Assembly (NCBI RefSeq): GCF_001311985.1
Contig: NZ_BBCJ01000030.1
Span: forward strand, 1-55,553
Direction: 5' to 3'
Source of the DNA: Geotalea toluenoxydans JCM 15764
GTDB lineage: Bacteria; Desulfobacterota; Desulfuromonadia; Geobacterales; Geobacteraceae
DNA length: 55,553 nt
The notes beneath the pieces were generated by a model. That model searched no databases. It was given only the letters and a program-made list of their open reading frames with translations, and had not been told where the DNA came from. The stretch's first letter is position 1. The number at the start of each line of letters is the position of its first letter. This document shows, piece by piece, positions 43,275-53,944 of this stretch. Position numbers and translations under genes: made by a program.

Positions 43275-45558
43275 TCAATTTATTTGAATCACTTCTCCGA
43301 ATTGAATGGCTGCCTCGTTGACATGGACCAGAAAATTTTCATTTCCTGCTGTTATGCTGTATTTACCAACTGGAGCCACGCCTGCGGCAGCGTTACCCGT
43401 TGTCGCATAAGGGATGATAAAGGTAAACTCACCATTGCTTCCGGCTATTGTTTCTTCGCGGTAGGTAAAGGGTCTGCCCCCCTGACTACCGAGCAGCAAT
43501 TTTAGTGAAATGTTTTTACCGGGCTGGGCTCTGCCCTTCATGACGGCGCCAGGCACCAGCTCGAATATTTTGTAATGGCTGACAAATCCGGCATAGGGAT
43601 CCACAAAACCATTTGCCGATTCAAATACCAGACGGTATTTACCCAGCGCGTGTTCCGTATTCCCTCCCACCCGGTAAGCCGAGCCATTCTGAATGTAAAG
43701 CCTGTAATACATCGTAGCCAAAGGGTTAAAAGTCTGCCCGGAAATTGTTGAATTGCTCTTCTTGATGCCAAATTCAGCAATTGATTTCAGGCAGGGAAGA
43801 TTTCCGGTGACTTCATTGAGAAAAAGATAGCGAACCTTGTTCAGACGCAGGATATTTTCTGCATCCTCCGGCCTGGTGCTGGTCAGGAAAGATGCCGATT
43901 CGAAAAGGCCATGGGTCTCCCAGCCAAAATTTGTCGAGACTGTCGGTCGTCTTGCAACGTAGTCTATGTATGCGCCAAGGCTCCAGTCAGATAGTACGCC
44001 GTATTCCGGAACCTTTTCCGCTGAAAGGAAAAAGGAGGTAGCCGGTGTATTTTCACGAAGCCAGGCAAGGGAAGCCATAAGGTCCGATTTCTCACGGTCG
44101 GGCAGGGTGATATTGGGAAGGTCCTTGATATAAGCTGCAGAAGGCTGATCAGTAACAATAGTAACAGGCATGCTGAAGCATAGGCGTAGTACCTTTTCAA
44201 AAATGTTGAAGCTCTCTCGGTCCAGCAAAGGAAAAGTAACCCTGCTGACAGCGCAGTGGCAAGTGCAGCCAGGTGAATATATCGCTCGCGAAAAAAGGGA
44301 ATTAACCAGAGCACCCCACCCCAGACGATGAATACCGAGTAGCGGAAATCCCTGAAGCTGCTGTTGCGCCACCGAATGAAGGACAGGATTAAAGCAGCAG
44401 GGACAAGCCAATAGAGAAAACTCATGGTTTCAGTGGCATGGCGGAGATCAAATTTCCCGGCAGGGAAAAGCATCGGGCGCAGCTCTGAAATGGAATCCAG
44501 CCAGGGATCTTCCCCGCCGATGACCGAAATCCCCGACAGCAGCTCAAGAAGAAATTTTTTACCTCCTGGAGCAAGTACTAAAAAAGCGGCAATGACCGCG
44601 ATAACAGTGACCGCATGAAACTTTATTTTCGTTGTCTGCAGGTTGCCTAAAAGGTGGAGACACCCAGCAAATGAAGCCAGCAAAATGACATGGAACCACG
44701 AAATGATGCCGAAACTTACTCCCTGTGCAGTTCCCCACAGGTCGAAGGAGCACACTGGCAAAAGCAGCAGAGTCGCAAAAAGGCAGGCATTGCGCCCATA
44801 TCGGGACAGTTTTTTTGCGTCCCGGCCAGAGACTCTTTCGGCTATGATCTGCACAGCGAGGGCCAGAAAAAAAAATTCCCCAGAAAATCACCGAGCCGCG
44901 CCAGATCAGGATGGAAAACACCATCAAGCCGCCGGTGCCCAAACAATCGATACTTGTCGGGCTCCCCTCGTCAAGATGTTCAAATGCTTTGAGGAGGGAG
45001 ATCACTATTGCCAGGCAGACCATCGGTTCGGCAACATGGTGATCAAGCTCCGAAACAAGGGAATAGATGATGTGGCCCGGCAGCAAAGCAGTAACGCCTG
45101 CAGCAACAAAACCCGCTCTGCTGCCGAAAAATCGCACGCCTGCTGCATAAACCATAAAAATTGTGAAAAAGGAAAGAACCGGAGGAAGCCAGAATCCCAG
45201 CGTATGAGCCGTATGGACATCCCCCCGAACAGCAGCACAAGAGCAGAAATGAGATAATCAAAGACCGGTGACCAGATCTGGCCGGTACCGAGGGGATAGC
45301 CATAATACGAATCAAAGCTGGGAACGGCTGGAAAGCTGGTCATACCCAGGGTTATACGCCGTAGATGGTCATAACTGTCAGGGCCATAGAACAGATATTG
45401 GCCGTCCAGGCCGACAAAGTTCTTCCAGGGCAAGGAACGTAGCAAAAATGCTGTCAGGGCGAAAAAAAACAGAGCGCCCGGAGTCAGCCATTTTGACAGC
45501 TTTCCCTTGCTTTTGCTTTCGGCGGGCTCATCTGTAGCTGTGCCGGCTGGGTTGTCAT
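43275..45558 (-). CDS. STT3/PglB-type oligosaccharyltransferase, about four frameshifts
   Basis: Several frames join into one membrane protein of about 760 residues. Near the N-terminus LDGQYLFYGPDSYDHLRRI carries the STT3 acidic/DSYxHLRR motif, and SYYGYPLGTGQIWSPVFDYL follows. Later come VSELDHHVAEPM (second acidic motif), many hydrophobic helices, and in the soluble C-terminal domain VLSDWSLGAYIDYVARRP, the place of the WWDYG motif. The C-terminus (43.3-43.6 kb) is a beta domain. Breaks are near 45505, 45190, 44875 (at a 9-A run) and 44100. The enzyme would transfer a lipid-linked glycan to Asn of periplasmic proteins. It sits between purD and purE. Start ATG 45558 is tentative. Confidence 0.75.
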
Positions 45559-45642
45559 TTTCTTTGCGTTCCAGTGTACCACCCTTAGCGAAACCTGTAA
45601 CAGTTGCAGATGTTTCCCACCGAGATCAGCAGACTTATGCAA

Positions 45643-46912
45643 CTACCTGCCGATAAGTGCCTTTCTTCCGATATCCTTCCGGTAGTGAACCCCACGCCAG
45701 GAAATGGTCGAAACCCCTGAATAAGCCGCTCTATAGCCTCTTTTACCGTAGAACCCAGGGCAGTAACACCCAGCACCCTGCCGCCATTGGTAATCAACCT
45801 GCCATTGTCCAGGGCCGTGCCGGCATGAAAAACAAAGAGATCGTCAGCATTGGCAACGTCAAGACCCGTAATCACGTCACCCTTTGCATAGTCACCCGGA
45901 TAGTTCTGCGCGGCCATTACCACACATACAGCAGCTTTATCATGCCACTCGATCTGCACATTACTGATGTCTTTTTCGGCAACTGCCATTAGTACCGGTA
46001 CGATATCCGATTTCATCCGCATCAGCAATGGCTGGCATTCCGGATCGCCGAACCTGGCATTGAACTCCAGGGTTTTGACATTATCGCCATCGATCATCAA
46101 ACCGGCGTAGAGCACGCCGCGATATGGCCGCCCCTCGGCCGCCATGCCATCCACAGTGCGCCGCATCACTTCTTCCATGGCCTTTTCATGGATCGCCGGC
46201 GTAACCACGGGAGCCGGCGAATAAGCCCCCATCCCGCCGGTATTGGGACCGGTATCGCCATCGTAGACCGCCTTGTGGTCCTGGGCGCTGGCTAGTGGAA
46301 TGATATTCTCGCCATCGGTGAAGGCAAGAAATGAGGCCTCCTCTCCCCTGAGAAACTCTTCTATGACAACTCGTGAGCCCGCTGAACCAAAGGCGTTGCC
46401 GGAAAGCATATCCGTTACGGCTGATACAGCTTCATCCGTGTCTGGGCAATTATCACCCCTTTCCCGGCAGCCAGTCCGTCAGCCTTGACAACAATGGGAA
46501 CACCTACTTTATCGATGAAGGCTATGGCAGGCTCGACCTCTGTAAAAACCTCGTAAGCTGCCGTTGGCACATGATACTTTTTCATCAGATCCTTGGAGAA
46601 CGCTTTACTTGCCTCGATAATGGCGGCATTCTTACGCGCCCCGAATATTTTCAGCCCGTACTCTTCGAAAAGATCCACTACTCCCAGTGAAAGTGGCAGT
46701 TCCGGTCCGACCACGGTCAGATCGATTGCCTCCTTCCTGGCAAAAGCAAGGAGTCCCGCCAGGTCGTCGACCTTGATCTGTACATTCTCTGCAATGGTGC
46801 CGATTCCCGGATTCCCAGGGGCACAATACACCTTCTCCACAAGCGGCGATTGGGCTATCTTCCAAACCAAGGCATGTTCACGTCCGCCACTTCCGATAAC
46901 TAGAATTTTCAA
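45643..46912 (-). CDS. purD: Phosphoribosylamine-glycine ligase (PurD), two frameshifts
   Basis: About 424 residues. The 5' part (ATG 46912) has KILVIGSGGREHALVWKI, YCAPGNPGIG and VVKADGLAAGKGVIIA. A missing G near 46438 ends it, and the middle part continues MLSGNAFGSAGSRVVIEEFL, then PNTGGMGAYSPAP and FNARFGDPECQP. A second missing G near 45718 breaks the end: the correct frame gives AYSGVSTISWRGVHYRKDIG and LIGR, with a TAG at 45645-45643. All ATP-grasp and glycine/ATP-site motifs are present. It makes GAR in purine synthesis. Transcribed after purH. Confidence 0.92.
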
Positions 46913-46955
46913 TTAAGCCTCCCGTCAATTGACCAAAGTACTGTGAAGAAGGTAA

Positions 46956-48520
46956 TCAGTGCCTGAAATGGCGCATGGAAGTAAATACCATGGCCATGCC
47001 GTGCTCATCGGCTGCAGCGATAACTTCTTCATCCCGCATGCTGCCACCCGGCTGAATTACGGCAGTGATCCCAACCTGGGCTGCGTTATCTATCCCATCG
47101 CGGAATGGGAAAAAGGCATCTGAGGCCATCACGCACCGGCGACCTGCAGGCCGGCATGTTCCGCCTTGATTGCGGCTATGCGGGCAGAGTTGACCCGGCT
47201 CATCTGGCCGGCGCCGACACCGATGGTCATGCCGTCCTTGCCATAGACTATGGCATTTGACTTGACGAATTTCGCCACCCGCCAGGTGAAGAGGAGGTCG
47301 ATCATCTCCTTTTCCGTCGGCTGACGCTTCGTTACCACTTTCAGTTCACCATGGAGGGAAAGGTCGGTTTGCTGGACCAGCAGTCCGCCGTTGACCCTTT
47401 TCAGATCCAGCCGGGCCAGGGATTCGGCCTGCCACTGTCCGCACTGGAGAAGGCGCACATTCTTTTTTGCCGCAATGATTTCGCTGGCCTTGGCCGAAAC
47501 CTTGGGAGCAATGATCACCTCGACAAACTGGCGATCGACAATGGCCTTTGCCGCAGCTTCGTCCAACTCGCCGTTGAAGGCGATGATGCCTCCGAAGGCC
47601 GATTCGGGGTCTGTCTTGTAGGCACGGTCATAGGCGTCGAGCAGATTAGCGCCAATGGCAACGCCGCAGGGATTGGCATGTTTGACGATGACGCAGGCCG
47701 GCCCCTCGTTGAACTGCTTGATGCATTCCAGAGCCGCGTCAGTATCGCCGATGTTGTTGTAGGAAAGTTCCTTTCCCTGCAACTGTAGTGCAGTGGCTAT
47801 GGATGCCTCCTTCACGTCGCGCTCCACATAAAAAGCAGCCGACTGGTGCGGGTTCTCGCCATAGCGCATCCCCTGGGCCTTTTTGAACTGAAGAGTCAGG
47901 GTATCGGGATATTCTGCAACACCTTCCCCGGTCCTGGCGCCCAACCAGTCGGAAATGGCCCCGTCATAGGCTGCCGTATGCTGATAAACCTTCACTGCCA
48001 GCCCGAAGTTGGTTGCGGAAGAAACAGCGCCCCCACTCTGCTTCATCTCGTCCAGCACTTTGCGATAATCGTTATGGTCCACCAGCACAGTCACATCGGC
48101 GTTGTTTTTTGCCGCAGAGCGGAGCATGGTCGGTCCGCCGATATCTATATTCTCGATGGCGTCCTCCAAGGTACAATCCGGCTTGGCAACAGTCGCCTCA
48201 AAGGGGTAGAGATTCACCACCACCATGTCGATAGGCTCTATGCCATGGGCCTTCATGGTAGCCACATGCTCCGCGTTGCCACGCATGCCGAGGAGACCGC
48301 CATGGACCTTGGGATGCAGGGTCTTCACCCGGCCGTCCAACATTTCAGGAAAGCCGGTAAACTCAGATACGTCCTTGACTGCAAGCCCGGCTTCGCGAAG
48401 GAGTTTGGCGGTGCCGCCGGTGGAGAGTATTTCCACTCCATACCCTGCCAGCTCTTTAGAGAAATCTACAATCCCTGTTTTGTCCGATACGCTGATCAGC
48501 GCGCGGGAAATTTTTGCCAT
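46956..48520 (-). CDS. purH: AICAR formyltransferase/IMP cyclohydrolase (PurH), one frameshift
   Basis: About 521 residues. The N-terminal IMP cyclohydrolase has [20 protein letters not shown] and [16 protein letters not shown]. The C-terminal formyltransferase domain has [23 protein letters not shown] and [11 protein letters not shown]. Near 47131 GCGTGATGG replaces an expected GCGGTGATGG, breaking the frame eight bases before [15 protein letters not shown]; the correct end is [10 protein letters not shown] with TGA at 46958-46956. It performs the last two steps to IMP. It is the first of the pur genes in this direction. Confidence 0.94.
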
Positions 48521-48629
48521 GTCATGCTCCTTTTTTAAAATTTTTAGCGTTAAAAATAGAAAGAAAAAGCGGCAGGCTCGGTCTGTCGCACCTGAATATT
48601 AGATACAAGCAACCGTGACAAGCTGCACT

Positions 48630-49876
48630 TTATTGCTTCGGGAAATTCATGTACTCAAAAAAATTTTTCTCAAAGGCAGGGGTACCAGACAAGGGGATAA
48701 CTTTGATCGCCTCAGCAAGTTTATCAAGAGAGGCAAAATCATCTGCGGCAAGGATTGCAGTTTCCACACCATGCAATGCCCCTTCATGGACAAAGCGACA
48801 GTTTTTTACCATGTTTTCACTGAAAATTCCAATATTTTTTAGGTCTTGAGAGGAAAGCACCACCCCAAAGGAGCCGGTCAGAATCACTTGCTTCAGATCC
48901 GTTTTATTCAGCCTGCATGGGACAGCAGTACTTCGATTCCTGCACTGATGGCACTTTTTGCCAGCTGGATCTGGCGAATATCGTTCTGGCTGAGGTAGAT
49001 GCAGCGGTTTGCATCACGATAGAGAACGAAAATATTCTCCCCTTGCCGTTCCTGAACATGGTTTGCCAGATTGGAGGGAATTTCCTCCGGCGCCAACAGA
49101 CGGCCGGTCTCATCAACTACCCCCTGCTCAAGCATGGCAGCGAGAGCGGCGATGGCCCCTGATCCGCAGATTCCGACCGGACTGCAGTCACCGATAACGT
49201 TGATTTCCGGTCTGCCTTTGTCCAAGTTGACGCGGTCGATGGCACCAGGCAAGGCGACCATGCCACAGGCAATATTACCTGCTTCAAAGGCGGGACCGGC
49301 AGCGGCTGAGGTGGCAAATATCTTCTCTCCTGCTGCCAGGGCAATCTCGCCATTAGTGCCAAGATCGAGATAAAGACAGGGATTATCATCGGTTTCGCCT
49401 TCCGTTAATGCACCGAAAAGAAACGCGACCAGATCTCCTCCCACATACCCCCCCGGCATGGGGAGTATACGACAGTCGACATCCAGTGCCCACCCCAGCT
49501 GTGTGGTGCGCAGCTTCATTCCCGAGGGGAAGAGGGGCCGGTAGGGAGGAAAGGCGAGTGAATTGACGGGAAGGCCCAGGAGGAGGTGTTCGATAACTGA
49601 ATTACCGGCAGCTGCCATGCTGGCTATATCAGCGGCATTGACACCGGCTTTGGTGCACAGCTCCGTAGCAAGGGACTCCAGCTCTCCATTGATGAGCCTG
49701 GTCATTGCCTGTGATTCTTCATCGGAACTCAGCGCTGCAGCCAGACGGGTCACCACATCAGCGCCGAATTCGCGCTGCGGGTTCAGGCGGCCCGCTGAGG
49801 CCAGCCGCTCCCCGGTTACCCGATTCAAAAGGGACGCGGCAATGGTTGTCGTCCCCACGTCGAAGGCCAGGACCAA
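48630..49876 (-). CDS. ASKHA-domain protein (DUF4445/RACE-like), one frameshift
   Basis: About 416 residues. The start TTG at 49876 (MVLAFDVGTTTIAASLL) gives the ASKHA phosphate-1 loop directly; SMAAAGNSVIEHLLLGLP, MPGGYVGGDLVAFLFGA, LYLDLGTNGEIALAAG and ICGSGAIAALAAMLEQG follow, all typical of the DUF4445/RamA-like activator family. The frame is lost near 48914 (one base missing) and resumes LKQVILTGSFGVVLSSQDL. Relatives use ATP to help reduce corrinoid or other low-potential cofactors and usually carry an N-terminal 2Fe-2S domain, which is absent here. The start lies 4 bases after the selD stop, so the two genes are coupled. Role unknown; its partner may be encoded elsewhere. Confidence 0.8.
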
Positions 49877-49880
49877 TTGT

Positions 49881-50919
49881 TCAGATGATTTCAATGGGGA
49901 ATTCTCCGCGCGGCAGCACCTCGCCGATGCAGACGGCAAAACAGTCGCTCTGGGCGGCACGGGCTAGAAAATGCTCCGCAGCTGTGGAGGCAAGGGAAAT
50001 CAGGAGCCGCCAGAGGTCTGGGGATCAAAGAGCGGCAGAAGCTTGTCTCCCAAATTTCTGCCGTTGCCGACAAAAGGCTGGTAGTAATCGCGGTTACGGT
50101 AACAGCCCGCCGGAACCAGGCCGTCAGCAATCAGTGCACCAACAGGGGAGAGGACCGGAACGCTGGAAAGTCGGATGCCGATGGTTACCCCTGCGCCACG
50201 GGCCATTTCGCAAGCGTGCCCGACGAGGCCGAAACCGGTAACGTCGGTGGCGGCATGGGCGCCGCATTCCGCCATCAGCTCTGCGGCAACCTTGTTCAGC
50301 CTGCACATCCAGTCCGCAGCTTCTTCTGCATCTGCCGCAGAGATCATGCCCGCCTTTATTGCCGTGGATATGATACCGGTACCGAGCGGCTTGGTCAGGA
50401 TCAGCTTGTCCCCGGGCTGCGAGGTGGAGTTCCTGATCACCCGGTCAGGATGGATCAGCCCGGTGACAGCCAGGCCGAATTTCAGCTCATCGTCTTCCAC
50501 CGTGTGGCCGCCGACAAGGCATGCCCCAGCCTCTACCATGGCATCCTTGCCCCCGGCCAGAATCTGCGCAAGAATCTCGCCCGGCAGGTCGCAGGCCGGG
50601 AAAAACGCCAGGTTCATTGCCGTCACCGGCCGCCCCCCCATGGCGTAGACGTCGGAAAGGGCATTGACGGCGGCTATGCGGCCAAAGGTGAATGGATCGT
50701 CCACCAGTGGTGTAATGATGTCAGTGGTCTCCACCAGTGCCAGATCATCAGCAATGCGGTAAATGCCGGCATCGTCGCAGTCTCCGCACCCACCAGAAGA
50801 GCCGGGTCATCCGAATGCAGAAGACCGGCCAAAGCTTTCTCCAGGCCCGCCGGGCCCAGTTTGGCCGCTCAACCTGCCGCTTTCACCATATTGGTCAATT
50901 TTATCTTCTGCTTGGTCAT
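49881..50919 (-). CDS. selD: Selenide, water dikinase (SelD), a selenoprotein; two frameshifts
   Basis: About 347 residues including selenocysteine. The ATG at 50919 opens [16 protein letters not shown], then an in-frame TGA (50871-50869), then [17 protein letters not shown]. The TGA occupies the active-site Cys/Sec position of SelD (G-C/U-x-x-K). A GC-rich hairpin follows at bSECIS distance. The frame changes near 50777 (ETA, then [11 protein letters not shown]) and near 50012 (FDPQTSGG, then [14 protein letters not shown]), each by one missing base. [38 protein letters not shown] and [16 protein letters not shown] are typical. SelD makes selenophosphate for Sec-tRNA. The correct stop is TGA at 49883-49881. 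Confidence 0.92.
50838..50871 (-). promoter_or_regulatory. Selenocysteine TGA codon and SECIS-like hairpin
   Basis: The Sec codon TGA (50871-50869) is followed on the minus strand by a GC-rich stem, GGCCC-GGC-GGGCC, beginning about 11-12 bases after the TGA, with a small G-containing loop as in bacterial SECIS elements recognised by SelB. Confidence 0.75.
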
Positions 50920-50941
50920 TGATTGCCTGTTTTGTGATCTT

Positions 50942-52084
50942 CTAGATATATACGCGCGGCACCCTCTTGCTGATCCCGCAAAATATCTCGTAGGGAATGG
51001 TGCCCGCCAGCTCCGCCAGCTCTTCCGCATGGATGCAGTTGCCCTGGCCGTCGCAGCCTAACAGGATTACCTCGTCCCCCACCTGAATGCCCTGGATGTG
51101 GTCACATCGAGCATGATCCAGTCCATGCAGACGGTGCCAGCCACCCTTGCCCGCTGGCCGCGGATCAATGCTTCACCTTTGTTGGTCAGGCCGCGGTCAT
51201 ACCCATCGGCATAGCCTACCGGGACGCTTGCCACCAGGGTTTTACTTGCTCACATAGCGACGGGCATAGCTTATGGAGGTATCCGGTTCAACCCATTTCA
51301 GCATGGCAACCCTGCTTTTAAGCCGCATTACCGGTTTCACATCTATTTTCCCTTTGAAGTCGGCTGAAGGCAAGGCTCCGTAAAGGACAATACCCGGACG
51401 CATCAGGTTGCAAAAGGGTAAATCCCGGCTGAAGGCAGCGGCACTGTTGGCAATGTGCACATAGGTGGGAGAGAAGCCGACTTTCTTCGCTTCCTGCAGC
51501 ACCTGGGCAAACCTTTCCGCCTGCTGTGCAGTATAGCGGCCGCCGCTTTCGTCCAGTTCGTCGGCTGAAGCAAAATGGGAAAAAATACCCTCCAGCTCGA
51601 TATTTTTCAGCCCCCGCAATTCCCGAAGGAAAGCCGCGGCCTCGGCAATGGTTACGCCGAGCGCCCCATGCCGGTGTCGACCTTAAGATGGACCTTGGCC
51701 TTGCGGTAAAGTTTTCGGGCTGTTTCATCCAAAGCCTTGGCCTGCTCCAGGCTGAAAACCGCCGTGGAAATGTTAAAGCCCACGCATTTCTTTTCCTGGC
51801 CCGGATAAATTCCTCCGAGGATCAGGATGGGGCGATCGATGCCGCTTTTGCGCAGCTGGATCCCTTCTGCCAGAAAAGCAACACCGAAGGCGGTAACTCC
51901 AAGGGATTCCAGTTCCAGGGAAATATCCATGAAACCGTGGCCATAGGCATCTGCCTTGACCACCGCCAGCAGGCCGCAACCCGGCCTGGCCACCTTTTTT
52001 ACCTCAAGAAAATTGTGCCTGAGAGCGGATAAATCGATCTCGGCTATGGTAGGGCGACTGTCGATAATCAGTTTCAGACTCCAT
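50942..52084 (-). CDS. alr: Alanine racemase (Alr), at least three frameshifts
   Basis: About 381 residues. Fragments in order: [35 protein letters not shown] with the PLP lysine; [10 protein letters not shown]; then (break near 51652) [19 protein letters not shown] and ISYARRY; then (break near 51243) [17 protein letters not shown] with the catalytic Tyr region, and [13 protein letters not shown]; then (break near 51110) [17 protein letters not shown] and [17 protein letters not shown] with stop TAG at 50944-50942. The N-terminal start is unclear: ATG 52084 needs one more frame change. It supplies D-alanine for peptidoglycan; an essential gene, so the breaks are surely sequence errors. Upstream of selD on the same strand. 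Confidence 0.9.
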
Positions 52085-52450
52085 CTGCCGTAATTGACTA
52101 ATTGCCTAATGGGGCGATGGAAGATTTTCTAGCACGTATCTCCGACACTGTAAAGATGAATTGCTTTTCGTCGGAAACGGCTCTTTTTGTACCTGCACAA
52201 TCCATCTTACACCCGCAATAAATCATTGACTAAACAGCAAATATATTTTAGGTTATGTGACTTTTGTATACATCCAGAAATAGCAAACAATAGAATGAGT
52301 TTGGCTGACGCTGAAATCATTTGTACTGTCCGGATTTTCAGGCGCAGAAAAAGTGGCCAGACATAACCGATTTACCTCTGAAAAGCCGCGACCTTATTGC
52401 CGCGGCTTTTCCTGCTTTGCCCCGGCTTTTACGTTCGTAGCAGGATGTCC
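52085..52450. other. Divergent intergenic region between alr and thiE-thiD
   Basis: About 365 bases without a supported gene. It should contain both promoters. A possible plus-strand sigma-70 site starts with TTGACT at 52227, with AT-rich text after it. I looked for a TPP riboswitch upstream of the thi genes and saw no matching core. The terminator-like hairpin at 52381-52410 is listed separately. Confidence 0.5.
52381..52410. terminator. Perfect palindromic terminator or attenuator before thiE
   Basis: AAAAGCCGCG and CGCGGCTTTT form a 10-bp perfect stem with a 10-base loop and T-run on both strands, 41 bases before the thiE start. It may terminate a transcript entering from the left or act as an attenuator of the thi operon. 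Confidence 0.75.
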
Positions 52451-53942
52451 ATGGAAAACAGAAAAGATTTTCTCCGTCTTGTAGTCGATCGGGACTTTAA
52501 TAACTCCCCCATCAGAGGGGTGTATCTGATTACCGATGAAGGAACTCGGCTTGCCGAACGGGTGAAGGCAGCATCAACAGCGGTGTCAGCGTCGTTCAAT
52601 ATCGGAAAAAAACAGGTGAGCCTGGCGAAAAACTGTCCATCGGCCTGCAGCTGAAAAAACAATGTGCCGAAGCAGGCGTCACCTTTCTCGTCAATGATGA
52701 TCTGGCGCTGGCCAAGGCCCTTGACGCAGACGGGCTTCATCTTGGCCAGGAGGACGGCAGTTCGCTGGAGGCACGGCGGGAGCTTGGCCCGCGAAAGATC
52801 ATCGGTGTATCCACCCACAACCTGGAAGAAGCCCTCAAGGCTCAGTCCGACGGTGCCGATTACATAGGTCTGGGCGCCATGTTCCCCACCGACAGCAAGG
52901 AGATCAGCCATTTGGCCGGCCCTGAAGCATTGCCGGCAATAAAGGAACGGGTGAAACTGCCTGTCGTTGCCATAGGGGGTATCAATCGTGACAACGGCAG
53001 TCAGATAGTCGATAACGGCGCAGACGCCCTGGCGGTTATTTCGGCGATCCTGGGGCACAGGGAGCCGGGCCTGGCAGCTGCCGAACTTGCACTTCTTTTC
53101 AACCGCAGAGCACAATTCCCCCGCGGCAATGTCCTTACCATCGCCGGCAGCGACTCCGGCGGCGGGGCCGGCATTCAGGCCGACCTGAAAACCATCACCC
53201 TTCTCGGCTCCTATGGTGCGTCGGCAATGACTGCCCTCACAGCCCAGAATACCCGCGGAGTCGCAGCCATCCATGGTGTGCCTGCAGAATTCCTGGCGCA
53301 GCAACTGGATTCCGTTCTGTCCGATATCCACGTAGACGTGGTAAAGACAGGCATGCTTTTCTCCGCAGACAACATCGGCATCATCGCCGACAAGCTGCAG
53401 CAGTATGGCAAGAAGATCATCATCATAGATCCGGTGATGCTGGCCAAGGGTGGAGCAGAACTCATCGACCGGGAAGCATTGGCCGTCTTCAAGAAGAGAC
53501 TTCTCCCGGGCGCCTACCTGCTGACACCGAACATTCCGGAAGCTGAGAAACTGACAGGCTTCACCGTAAGCTGCGAGGATGACATGCAACGGGCTGCAAA
53601 AACCCTGCACCAGATGGGGGCCAGGAACGTACTCGTAAAAGGAGGCCATCTGGCAGAAGGAACTGCCGTGGACATCCTTTTTGACGGAAAAACTTCAGCC
53701 AGTTTCCGGTGCCGCGCATTCTCACCAAAAACACCCATGGCACCGGCTGCACGTTGGCCTCGGCCATTTCCACCTTCCTGGCCCAAGGCGAGCCGCTGCC
53801 GCAGGCGGTTGCCCGCGCCAAGGAATTCATCACCGCTGCAATAAAACTGGCCCACCCTTTAGGTAAAGGACACGGACCGGTAAACCATTATATGGCGGCA
53901 CAAAAGGTCCGCTGTCAACAAGGCGTGCCATGTCAGGAGTAA
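52451..53942 (+). CDS. thiED: Bifunctional thiamine-phosphate synthase/HMP(-P) kinase (ThiE-ThiD fusion), two frameshifts
   Basis: About 497 residues. ThiE half: RGVYLITDEG near residue 24; then (one base missing near 52571) SGVSVVQYRKKTGEPGEKLS, FLVNDDLALAKALDADGLHL, IIGVSTHNLEEA and VVAIGGI. ThiD half from about residue 220: VLTIAGSDSGGGAGIQADLK, MTALTAQNT, VVKTGMLFS, IIDPVMLAKGG, LTPNIPEAEKLTG and VLVKGGHL. A missing A in an A-run near 53690 breaks the frame before NTHGTGCTLASAISTFLAQG. ThiD phosphorylates HMP-P, and ThiE joins HMP-PP with thiazole phosphate. ATG 52451 follows AGGA; an earlier ATG (52445) is possible. The stop is 2 bases before the thiC ATG. Confidence 0.9.
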
Positions 53943-53944
53943 CT

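Noticed and set aside
52085..52450. TPP riboswitch ahead of the thi genes
   Set aside because: I looked for the CTGAGA and following THI-box core and did not see them; only a palindromic terminator-like hairpin is present.
52429..53649. 406-codon minus-strand frame opposite thiE-thiD
   Set aside because: No recognisable motifs; the plus strand carries full ThiE and ThiD signatures. A long antisense frame is expected in GC-rich coding DNA.
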